A stretch of 7,439 nucleotides of DNA from Nitrososphaerota archaeon (lineage in GTDB: Archaea; Thermoproteota; Nitrososphaeria; Nitrososphaerales; CADDZS01). The DNA is taken from assembly GCA_027314685.1 (NCBI GenBank), contig DAHVAI010000422.1, positions 1 through 7,439 of the forward strand, given 5' to 3'. Position 1 is the first letter of the stretch. The number at the start of each line of letters is the position of its first letter. Positions 5,191 to 7,439 of this stretch are shown here, one piece after another. Both the position numbers and the translations under genes were made by a program. The notes beneath the pieces are model-generated. The model ran no database searches, was not told where the DNA came from, and saw only the letters and a list, made by a program, of their open reading frames with translations.

Positions 5191-5461
5191 ACCCTCCTCC
5201 TTGTCCGTAGACTGCGAGAGGCCCTGGTTTTTCTCGAATGTTGAAATCTTACATAGTGTATGTCAATGAGTCTAGACAGGACCGAACCCAGTACACAGCG
5301 CTCAAGGGTACTAGAAGTTGACCTGAGTTTGCCTATGTATAGTGGATGGAACCCGGCCGGTCCACTTTGATATTCTACTTGAACGTCGAACTCGCCGTGA
5401 GCCATTCGCCTTTCTTCGCGCCTTTAATGTATCCCCAGTCCTTGCAAATAGGAAATAGAGA
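5191..5461. other. Gene-free stretch with tRNA-like scraps
   Basis: No reading frame here is convincing on either strand. The minus strand carries a perfect T-loop core, GGGTTCAAATCC, at 5194-5183 (overlapping the vapC stop) and two weaker look-alikes near 5290-5280 (GGGTTCGGTCC) and 5356-5346 (GGGTTCCATCC). None has a matching acceptor stem, so none is called a tRNA. The palindrome GTCTAGAC at 5270-5277 is identical to the D-arm/intron junction of tRNA-Gly (3851-3858). GTGGA (5342-5346) pairs with TCCAC (5361-5365) around a copy of the tRNA-Ala end. A TTTTT at 5228-5232 could end the vapBC transcript. Confidence 0.45.
5352..5364 (+). repeat. Near-copy of the tRNA-Ala 3' end (possible attachment site)
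   Basis: cccggccggtcca matches 12 of 13 bases of the tRNA-Ala 3' end at 4124-4136, in the same orientation. It covers the T-stem return strand, the acceptor strand with the U70 position, and A73. It ends at the discriminator base, as attachment cores often do. The flanks beyond do not match. Confidence 0.4.
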
Positions 5462-5668
5462 ATGGAAATAAATGGAAGGGAAAGTAGGATGGCGCAAAGA
5501 CAAGAACAAAAAATCAGATGGTTCTCCTCGATTCCGGAGTTCAAGAAATGGAACAATGATGTGAGGCCGCATAGAGCAACCTCAAGACTCCAGCGGAAGC
5601 CTGCTACGCGAAGATGCTAGAAGCTCGATGCTATTGAATATCCTTCATTCACAGAAGCGTCATCCTAG
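5462..5668 (+). pseudogene. Possible decayed N-terminal fragment of a tyrosine integrase
   Basis: An ATG frame at 5462 runs 52 codons to TAG (5618-5620) and stays open 15 more codons after it, to another TAG at 5666-5668. The text contains RWFSSIPEFKKWNNDVRPHR followed by ATSRLQRK and, past the first stop, KLDAIEYPSFTEAS. This resembles the core-binding N-terminal part of archaeal tyrosine integrases, where a helix with xFxxWxxxxxRxSxxTA is followed by xYLRxL and a short segment ending in P. The conserved Tyr-Leu of that second helix is altered, there is no catalytic domain, and the frame is interrupted, so it would be a dead relic. Recognition rests on a residue pattern only; a chance frame in purine-rich DNA is a real alternative. 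Confidence 0.33.
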
Positions 5669-5687
5669 ATGCGAAATGATTTCTGGA

Positions 5688-5708
5688 AAAAAAATAACCG
5701 ATTTTTTT
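5688..5708. terminator. Oligo-A/oligo-T inverted repeat
   Basis: AAAAAAAT (5688-5695) and ATTTTTTT (5701-5708) form an 8-bp inverted repeat with a 5-base spacer. Each strand presents a run of at least seven T, the main signal for archaeal termination, so it may stop read-through both into and out of the accessory segment. It lies immediately upstream of the hydrolase promoter. Confidence 0.45.
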
Positions 5709-5717
5709 ACGACAATC

Positions 5718-5725
5718 CTTTATAC
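5718..5725 (+). promoter_or_regulatory. TATA box of the hydrolase gene
   Basis: CTTTATAC is centred about 33 bases before the ATG at 5755; transcription would begin near 5748, leaving a leader of a few bases and no ribosome binding site. Confidence 0.55.
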
Positions 5726-5754
5726 CTCTTGAATACTCCGATAAATGTTCAATA

Positions 5755-6594
5755 ATGAAGGTTGAGCTACACTCGGGACAAGAAATTCTGAAAGCTCAGC
5801 TACAGATAGGCAAAAAGGATGATGGATTCCTCATATGTCATGGATTTGGAGGTTCGATTTACGAACCTGAGGAGTCTTCGGTTGCAGCAGACCTTGCAGC
5901 AAGGAATTACACCACAATGATAGTGAGTCATAAAACGGGCGGCCGATTTGACCTAATTTTCCAAGACCAAGTTAGACAGCTGATCGATGCCGTGACGTAT
6001 ATGCTGAAGGAAATCCATATGAAGCGCGTACACCTCTTCGGGATCAGCATGGGCGCATCAAATGCTTTGGTCGCCTCTGCGATGGATGGTAGAATTGCGT
6101 CGGCCGCCTCAAGCTCGGGTATCATGGACTGCGAAATTTGGTTGAAGGGCTTACTGAAGAGAGATTTCGAAAGATTTGTCTCGGATCTAGCTGCTTATGA
6201 AGTCTCCTTATTGAAAGGTGAACGCAAGTCCTCGCCGCTTTTCAAGGTTGCAGATCTGCTAGAAGGAGGTCGGGACGCAACCAAATCTCGAACAAAGATT
6301 AGAGGCCGTACTACCAAAGTGTCAGTCAGGACCATCAGATCTATGCTTACTTATAAGCCGATTATTAGTGCTAGGGGTATTTCGGGAAAGCCAGTTTACT
6401 TTTTTCATGGCACCAATGATCAGCTGGTCCCGCATTCGCATACTCTTGAGATGTACAAAGCGGTGAGAGCCAGAAAACGTAAAATTCTGATACGTGGCGG
6501 TGGGCATGAAATGATTCTCGACGAGAGCATAAGGAGAAGAATCACGACGTCATATTTGCGCTGGTTGCGCGAGGATAATCTTCTTGAAGAATAG
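5755..6594 (+). CDS. Alpha/beta hydrolase (serine hydrolase)
   Basis: A 279-residue soluble enzyme of the alpha/beta hydrolase fold, probably an esterase, lipase or peptidase-like serine hydrolase; the substrate cannot be read from the sequence. HGFGG at 29-33 fits the oxyanion-hole turn, GISMG at 96-100 is the nucleophile elbow with S98, D222 in HGTNDQLVP is the likely acid, and H251 in GGGHEM the catalytic histidine. All three are correctly ordered and spaced, so the enzyme should be active. The cap region between the nucleophile and the acid (about 125-210) includes an unusually basic stretch at 173-196 rich in Arg, Lys and Thr. No signal peptide or membrane segment, so cytoplasmic. The ATG follows its own TATA box with a near-leaderless start. 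It stands alone, flanked by an oligo-T barrier upstream and a stem-loop terminator downstream. Family assignment is firm. Confidence 0.9.
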   Translation: MKVELHSGQEILKAQLQIGKKDDGFLICHGFGGSIYEPEESSVAADLAARNYTTMIVSHKTGGRFDLIFQDQVRQLIDAVTYMLKEIHMKRVHLFGISMGASNALVASAMDGRIASAASSSGIMDCEIWLKGLLKRDFERFVSDLAAYEVSLLKGERKSSPLFKVADLLEGGRDATKSRTKIRGRTTKVSVRTIRSMLTYKPIISARGISGKPVYFFHGTNDQLVPHSHTLEMYKAVRARKRKILIRGGGHEMILDESIRRRITTSYLRWLREDNLLEE

Positions 6595-6595
6595 A

Positions 6596-6651
6596 GGAAT
6601 GCATTTGTTATTTTTCGGCTAGCGCCAACTAATGCATTCCATGTAGTTTTT
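6596..6651 (+). terminator. Strong stem-loop and T-run after the hydrolase gene
   Basis: GGAATGCATT (6596-6605) and AATGCATTCC (6631-6640) form a perfect 10-bp stem starting two bases after the stop codon. The 25-base loop contains a smaller GGC-TAGC-GCC hairpin (6617-6626). TTTTT at 6647-6651 follows. This is a convincing transcript end. Confidence 0.6.
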
Positions 6652-6781
6652 CCGGACAGTTTCGAAATAATAAATACTTTTTATCTATCCAACCAATAGC
6701 AATAGTCGCATCTATACAAATCGAGTACCTGCAAAATCAAGGCAAAAATCGTCTCGCGTTTTCATATCTGAACACGAATAT

Positions 6782-7439
6782 CTAAGCAAACGTCACGGTA
6801 TTGAAAATGGGCGCTGTGGAGTCGCCACTGAAAAGCGGGTCGACGTAGAAGCCGGAAATCACATTCTTGTTCCACACAATCGAACCGTCACCATACCATA
6901 GTCTGGTCACTCCGAGCCAAGCGTATGGCGCATCGCTGTAAATCTGCGCGTATGCCTTGCTCACCTTAGATTGAATATAAGTGACGTTGTTGCTTGAAGT
7001 AAGTGCGGTAACGGCAGCTTGGACAGTGGGGTTATAATATGCTGCCCAGTTTCCCCAAAGGGATCCATTACTCACAAAAGAGACCCAAAAATCACCCGGT
7101 GTAAGGGTGTTTGGAGCCCAGTCCGAACCTCCAAGAATGGACAACTGGCCTATCTGGGCGGCATTAGCTACGTTAGTCGAGTAACTTCCATAGCTTGCGT
7201 AATAATCCGAGCTTTGTTGCGACACAATGCTGATATCGATTCCGATTGCGCCCAAATTCGCTTGCACTATTTGCGCAACCAAGGAACAATAAGTACAGCC
7301 TGAGACGATTGTGAATGTCATAGTGGGCAAGTTAGAAACATGAGCCTCACTCAAATATTGTTTAGCAAGAGTTATGTTGTACTGATACGGTGGAAGATTA
7401 CTAGGATTGTAATACTGTTGCCAAGCTGGATACTCTGGG
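6782..7439 (-). CDS. Family 5 extracellular solute-binding protein, 5'-truncated
   Basis: C-terminal part of a substrate-binding protein of a peptide/oligosaccharide-type ABC importer (SBP_bac_5, the DppA/OppA family), which captures solute outside the cell and delivers it to a membrane permease. The frame is open from the right edge to TAG at 6782-6784, about 218 residues of an expected 500 or more. The TTG at 7354 is only an internal codon, since family-like sequence (YNITLAKQYLSEA) continues upstream. Typical features are the LAKQYLSEA helix, a strand (TMTFTIV), the G-A-I-G-I-D-I-S strand and the SDWAPNTLTPGDFW loop. It is rich in Asn, Ser, Thr, Trp and Tyr with several N-x-S/T sites, as in secreted archaeal proteins. 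Two cysteines (SGCTYC) lie four residues after the TFTIV strand. There is no C-terminal membrane anchor, so attachment, if any, must be N-terminal. Permease and ATPase genes are not in view. Confidence 0.88.
   Translation of the reverse strand, partial: PEYPAWQQYYNPSNLPPYQYNITLAKQYLSEAHVSNLPTMTFTIVSGCTYCSLVAQIVQANLGAIGIDISIVSQQSSDYYASYGSYSTNVANAAQIGQLSILGGSDWAPNTLTPGDFWVSFVSNGSLWGNWAAYYNPTVQAAVTALTSSNNVTYIQSKVSKAYAQIYSDAPYAWLGVTRLWYGDGSIVWNKNVISGFYVDPLFSGDSTAPIFNTVTFA

Larger units (their letters stand above)
4124..5364. mobile_element. Possible remnant of an element integrated at tRNA-Ala
   Basis: The last 13 bases of tRNA-Ala (4124-4136, cccagccggtcca) recur in the same orientation at 5352-5364 with one difference. 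Archaeal integrating elements commonly use tRNA 3' ends as attachment sites and leave such a copy at the far end. The 1.2 kb between holds accessory-type cargo: a broken winged-helix gene and vapBC. No intact integrase or replication gene is present; a possible integrase scrap lies just outside at 5462-5668. A 13-base near-match could be chance or tRNA debris, so this is inference. Confidence 0.3.

Noticed and set aside
5145..5572. Minus-strand frames of 65-86 codons across 5145-5572
   Set aside because: They overlap one another in different frames, have no promoter or ribosome binding site, cross the vapC end and the tRNA-like scraps, and show no recognisable domain.
1..7439. CRISPR array, insertion sequence or intact transposase
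   Set aside because: No regularly spaced direct repeats, no terminal inverted repeats around a transposase-like frame, and no transposase motifs were seen.

Overview
The window looks archaeal, most likely from the Thermoproteota (TACK) side. The evidence is a zinc-type seven-iron ferredoxin of the kind known from Sulfolobus and relatives, TATA boxes placed so that transcripts start at or just before the start codon, two tRNA genes without an encoded CCA end that are each broken by two introns (one in the D-loop), a VapBC toxin-antitoxin pair, and a family 5 solute-binding protein. The exact lineage cannot be named from the sequence alone.

Layout. Positions 2-871 (+) hold the 3' two thirds of histidyl-tRNA synthetase, which converges on a zinc-ferredoxin gene (907-1344, -). 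After a mostly empty 340-base stretch comes a two-gene minus-strand unit: a 532-residue coiled-coil protein (2009-3607) followed by a small helical protein (1687-2019) overlapping it by 11 bases. Next is a divergent pair of tRNA genes: tRNA-Gly(GCC) on the minus strand (3719-3867) and tRNA-Ala(GGC) on the plus strand (4006-4136). Each becomes a full cloverleaf only after removal of a D-loop intron plus a second intron (anticodon loop in Gly, top of the anticodon stem in Ala).

From the 3' end of tRNA-Ala to about 5.7 kb the sequence looks like an old integration site: a broken winged-helix gene (4194-4589), an intact vapBC pair (4577-5190), T-loop-like and tRNA-end-like scraps, a 13-base near-repeat of the tRNA-Ala 3' end at 5352-5364, and a short decayed reading frame resembling the N-terminal part of an archaeal tyrosine integrase (5462-5668). 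An oligo-A/oligo-T inverted repeat then separates this from an intact alpha/beta hydrolase gene (5755-6594, +), which ends in a strong stem-loop and converges on a 5'-truncated solute-binding protein gene (6782 to the right edge, -).

The genes do not form one pathway. Housekeeping genes (hisS, ferredoxin, tRNAs) flank an accessory segment next to tRNA-Ala. The observations most worth checking are the doubly interrupted tRNAs with D-loop introns at the same site, the tRNA-linked remnant element, and the modular coiled-coil protein with its overlapping partner.
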